64,000 bases of DNA. Origin: Streptomyces sp. NRRL F-6131 (GTDB lineage: Bacteria; Actinomycetota; Actinomycetes; Streptomycetales; Streptomycetaceae). Positions 25,635 to 33,682 of this stretch are shown here, piece by piece (the first letter of the stretch is position 1; each line of letters begins with the position of its first letter). Location of the stretch: NCBI GenBank assembly GCA_000719695.1, contig JOHN01000008.1, positions 1-64,000 on the forward strand, written 5' to 3'. The notes beneath the pieces were generated by a model that was given only the letters and a program-made list of their open reading frames with translations, did no database searches and was not told where the DNA came from. The translations under genes were made by a program, and so were the position numbers.

Positions 25635-25795
25635 GGCACTGACGGTAGAAACGGTCCGAACCCCGCGACACGGCCGATCGGCACCCCGCACCCCCGACGA
25701 AAGTCGAGGGTGCCGACGGCCGATCGTCAGGGGCCGACGGCCGTCAACCCGCCGTAGCATCAGGGCCCTGGACGGCAGCAGCGGGAGGAGGCCCG

Positions 25796-27433
25796 ATGAC
25801 CACAAAGCACCTGACACACCCGGAAGTTCCGCCATACTCAGCCCTGTCACGCATGGCACGCCTGCCGCGCATCCCGCGCCCTCCCCACCGGCGTGGCAGG
25901 GCGGAGCGGCCGGAGTCACCAGGCACTCCGCGCCGTCCGCCAACCGTGCCGCTCGGTTGGTACGCCCCCGGCAGGCACCGACTCACCGAGATGCTGCTCC
26001 TCCTGACCGTCCTCGCGCTCGCCGCCGAGGAGACCCTCGTCCAATGGCGCACTCACGACCTCCCGCTGCACCCGCTGCGCATGGCCGGCGCCGCCCTCGC
26101 CTCGCTCTCGCTGCTCCTCGCCCGCCGCCACCCGGTCGCCGCCGCCGTGCTGCCCGTCCTCGTCAGCGGACTGCTGAACCGCGCCTTCCCCGGCCTGTTC
26201 AGCGTCTACCACCTGGCCTCGACGGGCCGCTCCGGGCCGGCCCTCGCCGCCGCGGCCGTCCTCGCGGGGCTCAGTGCGGTCCGCGCCGAATCCCTCACCG
26301 ACTGGGCCGGCACCACCGGGTCCCAGTTCCTGGTCGAGATCGCCGTCCTCTCCCTCGGACTGTGGCTGCACGGCCGGCGCATGCTGATCCGGACCCTCCA
26401 CGCCAAGGTCGACGCGCTGCGCCGGGAGCGCGAGCTCCGAGCCGAGCAGGCCCGCTCCGCCGAACGGGCCCGGATCGCCCGCGAGATGCACGACGTCCTC
26501 GCCCACCGGATCAGCCTCCTCGTCCTGCACGCCGGGGTGCTCCGCGACCAAGCCCGGTCCGGCACGGTGACCGACGATCCCGAGCGCCTCGCCCACCGGC
26601 TCGAACTGCTCCGGACGACGGCCGCCCACTCGCTCGACGACCTGCGCGACGTCCTCGGCGCCCTCCGGGCCGACGCGACGGAGCCGGTCGTCCCACCCGA
26701 GGCGGCCGGCGAACCCGGGCCGACCGGCTCACCGCCGCCGGCCGATCTGTCCGAACCGGCCGTCCCACCCGGCTGTGCCGAGCCCCCGGACCGTCCCGAG
26801 CCACCGGGACTTGCCGGGGCGGTCGGTGGCGCGCCGCTCCCCGGACGCACCGCCAGCGTGACCGTCGCGGGCACGGCACCCGTCGCCGCGCCCGCCCTGC
26901 GCGACCTCGCCGAACTCGTCGCCGAGGCCGGCGGCGCGGGCCAGAACGTCGAACTCACCCTTGTCGGGGACCCGGAAGACGTTCCGACGACCCACCGCCT
27001 GGCCGTGCACCGGCTCGTCCAGGAGGCGTTGACCAACGCCCGCAAATACGCGCACTCCGCGCCGGTCACCGTCCGCGTCCGGTACGGCGCGCCCGCGACG
27101 ACGGTCGAGGTGCACAACGGCGCGGGCCTCCCGGCTCCGTCCGGGGCATGCACCGGGGGCGGCTACGGGCTGGTCGGGCTCGGCGAACGCGTTGTCGCGC
27201 TCGGCGGTCACCTCGACGCAGGCCCCGACGGCCGGGGCGGGTTCCGTCTCACCGCCCGTCTGCCGGCGCCCCACCGACCACCGGTCCGGCCGCCGGCCCA
27301 GCCACCCGCGGCGTCCGCACTGCCCACGCCGCCCGTACCGCCCGCATCTGCCGTGCCACCGACCCACCGGCGCTCCGCCCCGGCGGCCGCCGGGGCGGGG
27401 ACCGGTCCGACTCCAGCCGGCGGGGCGACATGA
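25796..27433 (+). CDS. Sensor histidine kinase (NarL/DesK type)
   Basis: A 545-residue membrane histidine kinase of the HisKA_3 class. Several membrane spans lie between about residues 63 and 200 (TEMLLLLTVLALAAEE, MAGAALASLSLLLA, AAAVLPVLVSGLL, PALAAAAVLAGLSAV, VEIAVLSLGLWL). The phosphoacceptor His is in AREMHDVLAHRIS (near residue 231). The HATPase domain has QEALTNARKYA (N box) and GYGLVGLGERV (G box). An unusual Pro/Ala-rich insertion (about 300-365) separates the dimerisation and ATPase domains, and a Pro-rich tail follows. GGAGG precedes the ATG. Its stop overlaps the response regulator start (ATGA). Confidence 0.92.
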   Translation: MTTKHLTHPEVPPYSALSRMARLPRIPRPPHRRGRAERPESPGTPRRPPTVPLGWYAPGRHRLTEMLLLLTVLALAAEETLVQWRTHDLPLHPLRMAGAALASLSLLLARRHPVAAAVLPVLVSGLLNRAFPGLFSVYHLASTGRSGPALAAAAVLAGLSAVRAESLTDWAGTTGSQFLVEIAVLSLGLWLHGRRMLIRTLHAKVDALRRERELRAEQARSAERARIAREMHDVLAHRISLLVLHAGVLRDQARSGTVTDDPERLAHRLELLRTTAAHSLDDLRDVLGALRADATEPVVPPEAAGEPGPTGSPPPADLSEPAVPPGCAEPPDRPEPPGLAGAVGGAPLPGRTASVTVAGTAPVAAPALRDLAELVAEAGGAGQNVELTLVGDPEDVPTTHRLAVHRLVQEALTNARKYAHSAPVTVRVRYGAPATTVEVHNGAGLPAPSGACTGGGYGLVGLGERVVALGGHLDAGPDGRGGFRLTARLPAPHRPPVRPPAQPPAASALPTPPVPPASAVPPTHRRSAPAAAGAGTGPTPAGGAT

Positions 27434-28089
27434 TCCGCACCATGGTCGTCGACGACGACGCGCTGGTCCGACTCGGACTCGTCGACCTGCTCGCTCAGGA
27501 CCCCGAGCTCACCGTGGTCGCCGAGGCCGCCGACGGCCTGGAGGCCGTGGAACTCGCCGCGCTGCACCGCGTCGACGTCGCCCTGATGGACATCCGGATG
27601 CCCCGGCTCGACGGCATCGCCGCGACCCGGCGGCTGCGCGCGCTGCCGGACGGCCCGCGCGTCATCGCGCTCACCACCTTCGACCTCGACGAGTACGTCT
27701 ACCGGGCGCTCGCGGCCGGGGCCGACGGCTTCCTGCTCAAGGACACCCCGCCGGCGGAGATCGCCCGGGCCGTCCATGTGGTCGCCGGCGGGCAGGGCAT
27801 GCTCCACCCGGCCGCCGCACGCCGGCTCATCGACCGCTACCACCGCACCGGTGCGCCGCGCGCGGTCGCCGCCCGGGCGCGACTCAATGGGCTCACACCG
27901 CGCGAGAGCGACGTGCTGCGCGAACTCGCACTCGGCCGTTCCAACGCCGAGATCGCGGCCGTCCTCGGAATGCGCGAGAGCACGGTCAAGGCCCATGTCA
28001 GTCGAATCCTCACCGGGCTTGGCGTCGGCAACCGCGTCCAGGCGGCGTTGCTCGCCCGGGACGCGGGCGTGATCGACGACTCGGTCTGA
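27430..28089 (+). CDS. LuxR/NarL-type response regulator
   Basis: A 219-residue response regulator. Receiver domain: acidic VVDDD (residues about 6-10), phospho-Asp in LMDIRMPRLDG (near 54), conserved Thr in ALTTF and Lys in LLKDTPP (near 103). C-terminal LuxR helix-turn-helix: LTPRESDVLRELALGRSNAE then ESTVKAHVSRILTGLGV. The ATG overlaps the kinase stop, so the pair form one operon. Target genes are not evident; the M20 peptidase lies 700 nt downstream on the same strand. Confidence 0.95.
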   Translation: MIRTMVVDDDALVRLGLVDLLAQDPELTVVAEAADGLEAVELAALHRVDVALMDIRMPRLDGIAATRRLRALPDGPRVIALTTFDLDEYVYRALAAGADGFLLKDTPPAEIARAVHVVAGGQGMLHPAAARRLIDRYHRTGAPRAVAARARLNGLTPRESDVLRELALGRSNAEIAAVLGMRESTVKAHVSRILTGLGVGNRVQAALLARDAGVIDDSV

Positions 28090-28625
28090 CCGACCGTCGA
28101 CGGTCGTGACCGCCACGCACACCCACGGTGGTGATCGCGGCCGTGCCCTCCCAGGCCCGCCGTCCCTACGGCCGGGCGGCGTTCTGTCCGTATGCCTGCG
28201 CCTTCGCACCAGAGCATGGTGATTTGCCCCGACCCGACTCCCTCGGATCAGCGCCGCGCGGTACTCGCGGCCGACCCGCCGTCACCCATCTGGCTTGGAA
28301 AAGGCGCGGCTTGGCGTCCTGCGCTGCCGAACCCCGGCCCCGGGTCCATGGTGGAGGTGGGCGCGATCCGGCGACCGCGCCCGCGCGCCGAGCCCGGCCC
28401 GCACGCTGTGCGCCGGCCGCCGTCCTGCGGCCCCGCACAGGGGCGGATCCCGGCCCCGGCACGCTGGGAGCAGGGCCACCTCGCAGGAAACCGAACGGTT
28501 CTTCTAGGCTCACATCTCGGCTTCCCTGCGGTGGTGCGTCGTTCTGCGCCCGCCGCAAAGGGAAGCCGCCGTCCACGGAGGCCCCGCGACGATCGGGGCC
28601 ACCGGATCGAGCGAGGAGGACGCAC
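28090..28625. other. Intergenic stretch with a perfect palindrome after the response regulator
   Basis: A perfect 16-bp palindrome CGACCGTCGACGGTCG occupies 28091-28106, directly after the regulator stop; it may be an operator or part of a terminator. The remaining ~500 nt show no recognised gene; open frames are on both strands and lack family resemblance. Confidence 0.4.
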
Positions 28626-28799
28626 ATGCCACACACGCCGCCCAGCCGTTCCAGCGCACTTGGACCGGACGGACCGTCTCGGTGTCCCGCCGTTGCAGCC
28701 GGGCCGGTCCGCCCGGCCACCTGGTCGGGACAGCCCGGCCGCCCCGGTCGACCCGCGCGGCCGCTGTATATCGGCGGCGGTCGCGGAGGCAAGCGTTGA
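28626..28799 (+). CDS. Small hypothetical ORF coupled to the M20 peptidase
   Basis: A 57-residue frame starting MPHTPPSRSSALGPDG with a very strong ribosome-binding site (GGAGGA, six bases upstream of the ATG). Its TGA overlaps the TTG start of the peptidase (TTGA). It is Pro/Gly/Arg-rich with a basic end (GGGRGGKR) and has no recognised domain. It may be a real small gene or a translated leader that couples expression of the peptidase. The evidence is the start signal and the overlap only. Confidence 0.35.
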   Translation: MPHTPPSRSSALGPDGPSRCPAVAAGPVRPATWSGQPGRPGRPARPLYIGGGRGGKR

Positions 28800-30394
28800 G
28801 CCCTCACGCCGTCCGCCCCTCCACCGTCACGGCGAACCCCACGACCGTCGGCGCGAACCCCACGGCCGCCGCCGCTCCCACCACGACCGGCACGGCCACC
28901 ACCGCGGCCGCGACCACCCCGACGACCACCGCCCCGACGACCACCGCCCCTTCGCCCGGCAGCACTGCGCCCGCCAGCAGTGCGCCCGCTGGCACCGCGA
29001 CCGCCACCACCACGGCCGTCACCTCCGAGCCGACCAGGACCCCAGGCGCCGCACCCGGCGCGGCCACCTCCGAGGCCTCCACCTCCGGCACGACCGGAAC
29101 CGGCACCGCCCGTACCGCCCTCGCCCCGGCCACCCCCACGCCCGCCGCCGCACCACCCCTCGCAGCGGCCCCCCACACTCCGGCCGCCCCCGACAGCGAG
29201 GGCCAATCCGGCCCCACCGCCGCGCTCCCCGGTCTGCCCCAGGCCCTCACCACCCGCGCCCGAACCCTCGCCGGAGCCGTCCGGCGACGCTGCGCGGACC
29301 TGGCCCGGATCGAGTCCCCCAGCGGGGACGCACCGCGACTCGACGCCCTCGCCGAAGAGTTGGCATCCGGCTTCCGGGCCACCGGCGCGACCGTCCACCG
29401 CGAGCCCGGTCCGGCAGGCGACCACCTGGTTCTCCAGTGGGACGGCCGGGACGAGACCCTGCCGCACCTCCTCGTGGTCGGTCACCACGACACCGTCTGG
29501 CCCGCCGGCATCCTCACCGACTGGCCGGTCACCGAACGGGACGGGACCCTGAGCGGGCCCGGCGTGGTCGACATGAAGGGCGGACTCGCCATCCTGGAAG
29601 GCGCGTTCGCCCTGCTCGCCGACCTCGGCCAGCGCCCGCACCGCACCGTCCGCCTGGTCGTGGTCTCCGACGAGGAGGTCGGCAGCCCGGACGGCCGCCG
29701 CCTCGTCGAACGCCAACTTCGGGGAGCGGCGGCCGTCCTGGGCCTCGAACCGCCGCACCCGGACGGTCGGCTCAAGACCGCCCGCCGCGGCTCCACCCGG
29801 GTACGGCTCACCGTCACCGGGCGCGAGGCGCACGCCGGCAACGACGCCGCCGACGGGGTCTCGGCCGTGGACGAACTCGTCGACCAGCTGGTGGCCGTGC
29901 GCGGCCTGGTCAGCCTCCCCGGTACCGAGCTCAACGCGGGCCGGATCAGCGGCGGCAGTCGCGCCAACGTCATCGCCGGCCGGGCCGAGGCCGAGCTCGG
30001 CCTGCGTTTCGCCACCACCGAGGCGCAGCGCCGGACCCTGGACAGCCTCGCCCGGCTGACCGCGCTGCGGCCGGGCGCGCGGGTGCGGACCGAGGTGCTG
30101 TCCAGCCGTCCCGCCTGGCCCGAGCGCTCCGCGAACCCGCTGCTGCGCCACGTCCGTTCGCTCGCGGCGGTGCTCGGTCAGCAGCTGGACGGCGGTCCGG
30201 CGGGCGGCGCCGGGGACACCAACCTGCCGGGTTCGCGCGGGCTCCCCACGCTCGACGGCTTCGGTGCCGTCGGCGGGGGCGCGCACGCCCGGCACGAGCA
30301 CATCCGGATCGACGAGCTGGCGCCGCGGATCGCCCTGCTGGCGGCGCTGCTCGCCGTCCCGCTCCCGCGGCTGCGCGACCGCTCGGAGGGGTGA
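28796..30394 (+). CDS. M20-family metallopeptidase with long Thr/Ala/Pro-rich N-terminus
   Basis: A 532-residue protein whose residues about 150-525 are an M20 peptidase (carboxypeptidase G2/ArgE-like). First zinc ligand and Asp in VVGHHDTVWP, bridging Asp in GPGVVDMKGG, Glu pair in VVSDEEVGSPDG, later His in GREAHAGNDAADG and near the end HARHEHI. Such enzymes cleave C-terminal Glu or acyl-amino-acid amides. The first ~140 residues are almost only Thr, Ala, Pro, Ser and Gly, with no signal peptide or membrane span, which is atypical. The TTG at 28796 has GGAGG six bases upstream; a later start would remove part of the tail. It ends beside AT-rich element copy 2. Confidence 0.85.
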   Translation: MSPHAVRPSTVTANPTTVGANPTAAAAPTTTGTATTAAATTPTTTAPTTTAPSPGSTAPASSAPAGTATATTTAVTSEPTRTPGAAPGAATSEASTSGTTGTGTARTALAPATPTPAAAPPLAAAPHTPAAPDSEGQSGPTAALPGLPQALTTRARTLAGAVRRRCADLARIESPSGDAPRLDALAEELASGFRATGATVHREPGPAGDHLVLQWDGRDETLPHLLVVGHHDTVWPAGILTDWPVTERDGTLSGPGVVDMKGGLAILEGAFALLADLGQRPHRTVRLVVVSDEEVGSPDGRRLVERQLRGAAAVLGLEPPHPDGRLKTARRGSTRVRLTVTGREAHAGNDAADGVSAVDELVDQLVAVRGLVSLPGTELNAGRISGGSRANVIAGRAEAELGLRFATTEAQRRTLDSLARLTALRPGARVRTEVLSSRPAWPERSANPLLRHVRSLAAVLGQQLDGGPAGGAGDTNLPGSRGLPTLDGFGAVGGGAHARHEHIRIDELAPRIALLAALLAVPLPRLRDRSEG

Positions 30395-30430
30395 CGGCGC
30401 CAACGACGTCGTCCCTGCCCGCGGCCGGTG

Positions 30431-30512
30431 ACTGACGGCTGACGAGAAACGGCCGACAGCTGACAAATGACAGCTGACAGATTCTGAAATCTGTCAGCTG
30501 TCATTTGTCAGC
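30431..30512. repeat. AT-rich heptamer hairpin element, copy 2
   Basis: 7-bp units in unbroken phase from 30431: ACTGACG, GCTGACG, AGAAACG, GCCGACA, GCTGACA, AATGACA, GCTGACA, then the mirror TGTCAGC, TGTCATT, TGTCAGC. 30459-30482 and 30489-30512 are perfect 24-bp inverted arms with a 6-nt loop. The right arm contains the stop codon of the minus-strand regulator (30508-30510). It lies between two convergent genes, so it could act as a bidirectional terminator. Confidence 0.9.
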
Positions 30513-31104
30513 GCCGCTCCGCTCCCTCTTCGGTGTCTGCGAGCAGCGGGAAGAGTCGGGTGACCGCCGCCACCGGGCGCGTCCCCGCTTGGGGTGCGCG
30601 TCGCCGGTACGGGGTGAGCAGGGCGCGGACGGCGGCGCCCAGGTCGGCGAGTTCGTCGGCGGTGAGGTGCAGGATGTCGCTGGAGGTCTGGTCCCGCTGC
30701 CATTCGGTGGGTGCGGCGGACCGGTTGGCGAGCCAGTGCCGATAGCTGCCGTCTTCCAGCTCGCTCGCCAACTCGGGTGCCGGACCGCGCCCGACCGGGC
30801 CGGCCGGTTCCTCGGCGGTACCCGGCGGCATGAGGGATCCTTCCCAGCGCAGCCGCCACGGCCGCGACCGGCCGTCCCCGGTCGGCGCCTCCTCGATCAG
30901 CCCGTACCGGGCCAGCTGGCGCAGGTGGAAGGAGCACGTCCCGGAACTCTGGCGGAGCATCTGCGCGGCCTGGTTCGAGGTGATGCTGCCCCATTCGGCG
31001 ATGAGGTCGAGCAACGCGGCGCGGACCGCGTGGTGCGGCAGCGGTCGGGCCGGGGCTCCGGTCGGGAGCGTGGCCGCTTCGGCGGGACTGTCGTGGCTGG
31101 TCAC
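30508..31104 (-). CDS. ArsR-like winged-helix transcriptional regulator
   Basis: A 198-residue regulator with an ArsR-type winged helix at about residues 25-85: AVRAALLDLIAEWGSITSNQ, AAQMLRQSSGTCSFHLRQL (recognition helix), ARYGLIEEAPTGDGRSRPW (wing). The rest is a helical domain (LTADELADLGAAVRALL) seen in similar regulators that sense ligands or act as dimers. The GTG at 31104 starts right at the edge of a CTTTGCAAAG palindrome, with no ribosome-binding site, so the mRNA may be leaderless and the gene autoregulated. Divergent from a peptide deformylase. Its stop codon lies in the heptamer hairpin element. Confidence 0.82.
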   Translation of the reverse strand: MTSHDSPAEAATLPTGAPARPLPHHAVRAALLDLIAEWGSITSNQAAQMLRQSSGTCSFHLRQLARYGLIEEAPTGDGRSRPWRLRWEGSLMPPGTAEEPAGPVGRGPAPELASELEDGSYRHWLANRSAAPTEWQRDQTSSDILHLTADELADLGAAVRALLTPYRRRAPQAGTRPVAAVTRLFPLLADTEEGAERR

Positions 31105-31265
31105 TTTGCAAAGAATCCACTTTGCAAAGCTATTTGGCAAGTGCCGAGCGCGCTGGCGCGAACCGTAATGCCCGCTCACCTGGGGATATGTGTCCCATTG
31201 CGACGCAACGCCACATCGAAGTTGCCCGCTTACACCACACTTTGCAAAGTCTGAACTTTGCAAAG
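31104..31265. promoter_or_regulatory. Four CTTTGCAAAG operators between regulator and deformylase
   Basis: The 10-bp palindrome CTTTGCAAAG occurs at 31104-31113, 31120-31129, 31240-31249 and 31256-31265. Each pair is spaced by exactly 16 bp, start to start. The right pair forms a perfect 36-nt inverted repeat (16-bp arms, loop CTGA; 31235-31270 region). The left pair abuts the regulator start. Layout predicts that the ArsR-like regulator binds both pairs cooperatively, possibly with looping. Confidence 0.75.
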
Positions 31266-31340
31266 TGTGGTGGGTAAGCGTAACGCCGGTCGCGCCGGTC
31301 ATGGCGCGGCGAGGCCGAGAACACGGAGGGGAGAGGGATC

Positions 31341-32045
31341 GTGGCGCGACGCGCATCTGTGGAGCGGTCGGTGGGTCAGGTGATGCCGGTCGGAGGGCGG
31401 GTCCGGGGTCAGGTGCGGCTGCAGGGCGAGGTGGTGAGCGGGTACCCGGAGGTGCCGCCGGAGGCATTGCGGGGTGAGGTGCGGCGGATCACCGTCGTCG
31501 GGGACGAAGTCCTGCGCCGGCGCTGCCGGGACGTCGCGGAGCACGAGTTCGGCCGCCCCGAGCTGGCGCGGCTGATCGACGACATGTTCGCCACGATGTG
31601 GGTCGCCGAGGGCGCCGGACTCGCGGCCAACCAGATCGGCGTCGACCTCCAAGCCTTCGTCTGGGACTGCTTCGACGACGACGGCGTCCGCCACTTGGGC
31701 CACATCCTCAATCCGGTGCTCGACGAGCTGCCCGCCGGGGCGCGCCGTCTCGTCGAGGCCGAGGAGGGCTGTCTCTCGGTCCCCGGTCCGTACGCGGCCC
31801 TGGCCCGCCCGGACGCCGCGGTCGTCCACGGCCGGGACCTCGACGGCCGGCCACTGGTCGTGGAGGGCCGCGGCTACTTCGCGCGCTGCCTCCAGCACGA
31901 GGCCGACCATCTCGGCGGCGGCCTCTACATCGACCGTCTCGCCGCCCGGGGTCGGCGTGCGGCGCTGCGCCACATGGAGGAGCGCAAGGCGGAGGTGTTC
32001 GCCAAGCGGGCGGCTCGCACCGAAGAACTCGCCACCCTCCGGTGA
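31341..32045 (+). CDS. def: Peptide deformylase
   Basis: A 234-residue metalloenzyme that removes the formyl group from nascent N-terminal Met. All three motifs are present: [10 protein letters not shown] (near residue 91), EGCLS (near 142) and [15 protein letters not shown] (near 183-197), with Cys and two His as metal ligands. An N-terminal extension of about 45 residues precedes the core ([15 protein letters not shown]). GTG start with GGAGAGGGATC upstream. Divergent from an ArsR-like regulator across four palindromic operators, so it is probably an accessory, regulated deformylase rather than the housekeeping copy; fmt is not adjacent. Confidence 0.93.
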   Translation: MARRASVERSVGQVMPVGGRVRGQVRLQGEVVSGYPEVPPEALRGEVRRITVVGDEVLRRRCRDVAEHEFGRPELARLIDDMFATMWVAEGAGLAANQIGVDLQAFVWDCFDDDGVRHLGHILNPVLDELPAGARRLVEAEEGCLSVPGPYAALARPDAAVVHGRDLDGRPLVVEGRGYFARCLQHEADHLGGGLYIDRLAARGRRAALRHMEERKAEVFAKRAARTEELATLR

Positions 32046-32207
32046 ATCGACCCCACTGAGCCCGCCCGCCTGACCGCCCCGCCTGACCGCCGCGCCGAAC
32101 CCGGCCCACTGGACCCGCCCCGCCGACCACGCCGCCGAGCCCGCCCCGACCGGGTCCGCCGCGGTCGGCGGTGCTCCCTTGTCAGCCGGCCGTCCCACCG
32201 CGCACAA

Positions 32208-32234
32208 TGGTACCGACCGAACGGTCAGTCGGTT
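32208..32234. promoter_or_regulatory. TetR-type operator upstream of paaABCDE
   Basis: The sequence TACCGACCGAACGGTCAGTC contains the perfect dyad GACCG-AA-CGGTC with further outer symmetry (ACCGA / TCGGT). This resembles binding sites of TetR-type repressors, such as PaaR regulators of phenylacetate genes. It lies about 80 nt before the paaA start. No paaR gene is adjacent, so the regulator is inferred. Confidence 0.5.
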
Positions 32235-32310
32235 GCCCCGGTGGGCGGCCGGGAGAGCCGCCGACCGCCCCTGGACGGGACGGGCGGGCAGACACCGAAA
32301 GGGGACCGTG

Positions 32311-33375
32311 GTGACAGCAGAGGTGGTCGAGAGGCCCGAGCGGTCGCCGGAGGACCAGTTCGAGGCCGTCGTCGCCGCGGAGCAGCGCATCGAGCCGCGC
32401 GACTGGATGCCCGACGCCTACCGGGCGACCCTCGTCCGCCAGATCGCCCAGCACGCCCACTCCGAGATCATCGGCATGCAGCCCGAGGGCAACTGGCTCA
32501 CCCGCGCCCCGTCCCTGCGCCGCAAGGCGATCCTGCTCGCGAAGGCCCAGGACGAGGCCGGTCACGGCCTGTACCTCTACGCCGCCGCCGAGACCCTCGG
32601 GGTGGACCGCGCCGAGCTCACCGAGAAGCTGATCTCCGGCCGCCAGAAGTACTCCTCGATCTTCAACTACCCGACCCTCACGTTCGCCGACGTCGGCGTG
32701 ATCGGCTGGCTGGTCGACGGCGCCGCGATCTGCAACCAGGTCCCGCTCTGCCGCTGCAGCTACGGCCCGTACGCGCGGGCCATGGTCCGGATCTGCAAGG
32801 AGGAGTCGTTCCACCAGCGCCAGGGCTACGAGCTGCTGATGACGCTGATGCGCGGCACCGAGGCCCAGCGCCGGATGGTCCAGGACGCGGTGGACCGCTG
32901 GTGGTGGCCGTCGCTGATGATGTTCGGCCCCTCGGACGACGCCTCGCCGAACACCGCCCGTTCGATGGCCTGGCGGATCAAGCGGCACACCAACGACGAG
33001 CTGCGGCAGCGGTTCGTCGACATGACCGTGCCGCAGGCCGAGCACCTCGGTGTCACCCTCCCCGACCCCGAGCTGAGCTGGAACGAGGACCGCGGCAGCT
33101 GGGACTTCGGCGAGCCGGACTGGTCGGAGCTGACCCGGGTCATCCAGGGGCAGGGCCCGTGCAACGCCCAGCGCATCGAGCGCCGCCGGGCCGCCCACGA
33201 GGAGGGCGCGTGGGTCCGCGAGGCGGCCACGGCGTACGCAGCGAAGCGCCGTGCGGAGGCCGGCGCCACGACCCCGGGCACGGTGCCGCACCCCGAACAG
33301 CACCCGACACCGCACGCGGAACAGCACCCGGCGCACCACGCGGCACAGCACGCGGAACAGGAGAACGGAAAGTGA
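32311..33375 (+). CDS. paaA: Phenylacetyl-CoA epoxidase subunit PaaA
   Basis: Catalytic diiron subunit of the multicomponent epoxidase that converts phenylacetyl-CoA to its 1,2-epoxide. 354 residues. The ferritin-like ligands are seen in [13 protein letters not shown] (ExxH, about residue 85-97) and [18 protein letters not shown] (ExxH). The [20 protein letters not shown] segment is characteristic. The C-terminal tail after about residue 318 is unusual: a His/Gln/Pro/Ala-rich run ([19 protein letters not shown]). Two adjacent GTG codons (32308 and 32311) could start; AAAGGGG fits the second better. It opens the paaABCDE operon. Confidence 0.95.
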   Translation: MTAEVVERPERSPEDQFEAVVAAEQRIEPRDWMPDAYRATLVRQIAQHAHSEIIGMQPEGNWLTRAPSLRRKAILLAKAQDEAGHGLYLYAAAETLGVDRAELTEKLISGRQKYSSIFNYPTLTFADVGVIGWLVDGAAICNQVPLCRCSYGPYARAMVRICKEESFHQRQGYELLMTLMRGTEAQRRMVQDAVDRWWWPSLMMFGPSDDASPNTARSMAWRIKRHTNDELRQRFVDMTVPQAEHLGVTLPDPELSWNEDRGSWDFGEPDWSELTRVIQGQGPCNAQRIERRRAAHEEGAWVREAATAYAAKRRAEAGATTPGTVPHPEQHPTPHAEQHPAHHAAQHAEQENGK

Positions 33376-33665
33376 CCGAGTCCAAGGCCGGCTGGCCGCT
33401 CTACGAGGTGTTCGTGCGCCCCCGGCGCGGCCTGAACCACGTGCACGTCGGGTCGCTGCACGCGTCCGACGACCGGATGGCGCTGCTCGCCGCCCGCGAC
33501 CTCTACACCCGCCGCAACGAGGGCGTCAGCCTCTGGGTGGTCCGCTCCGACGCGATCACCGCCTCGGCCCCGGACGAGCGCGACCCGTTCTTCGCGCCCA
33601 GCGGCGACAAGGTCTACCGCCACCCGACCTTCTACGACATCCCCGAGGATGTCCCGCACATCTGA
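33372..33665 (+). CDS. paaB: Phenylacetyl-CoA epoxidase subunit PaaB
   Basis: A 97-residue small subunit of the epoxidase; in known systems it bridges PaaAC heterodimers. [20 protein letters not shown] and the [20 protein letters not shown] segment match the family over its full length, as does the C-terminal [11 protein letters not shown]. The GTG start overlaps the paaA stop (GTGA), so it is translationally coupled. Confidence 0.95.
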   Translation: MTESKAGWPLYEVFVRPRRGLNHVHVGSLHASDDRMALLAARDLYTRRNEGVSLWVVRSDAITASAPDERDPFFAPSGDKVYRHPTFYDIPEDVPHI

Positions 33666-33682
33666 CCGGGAGCAGCCGAACC

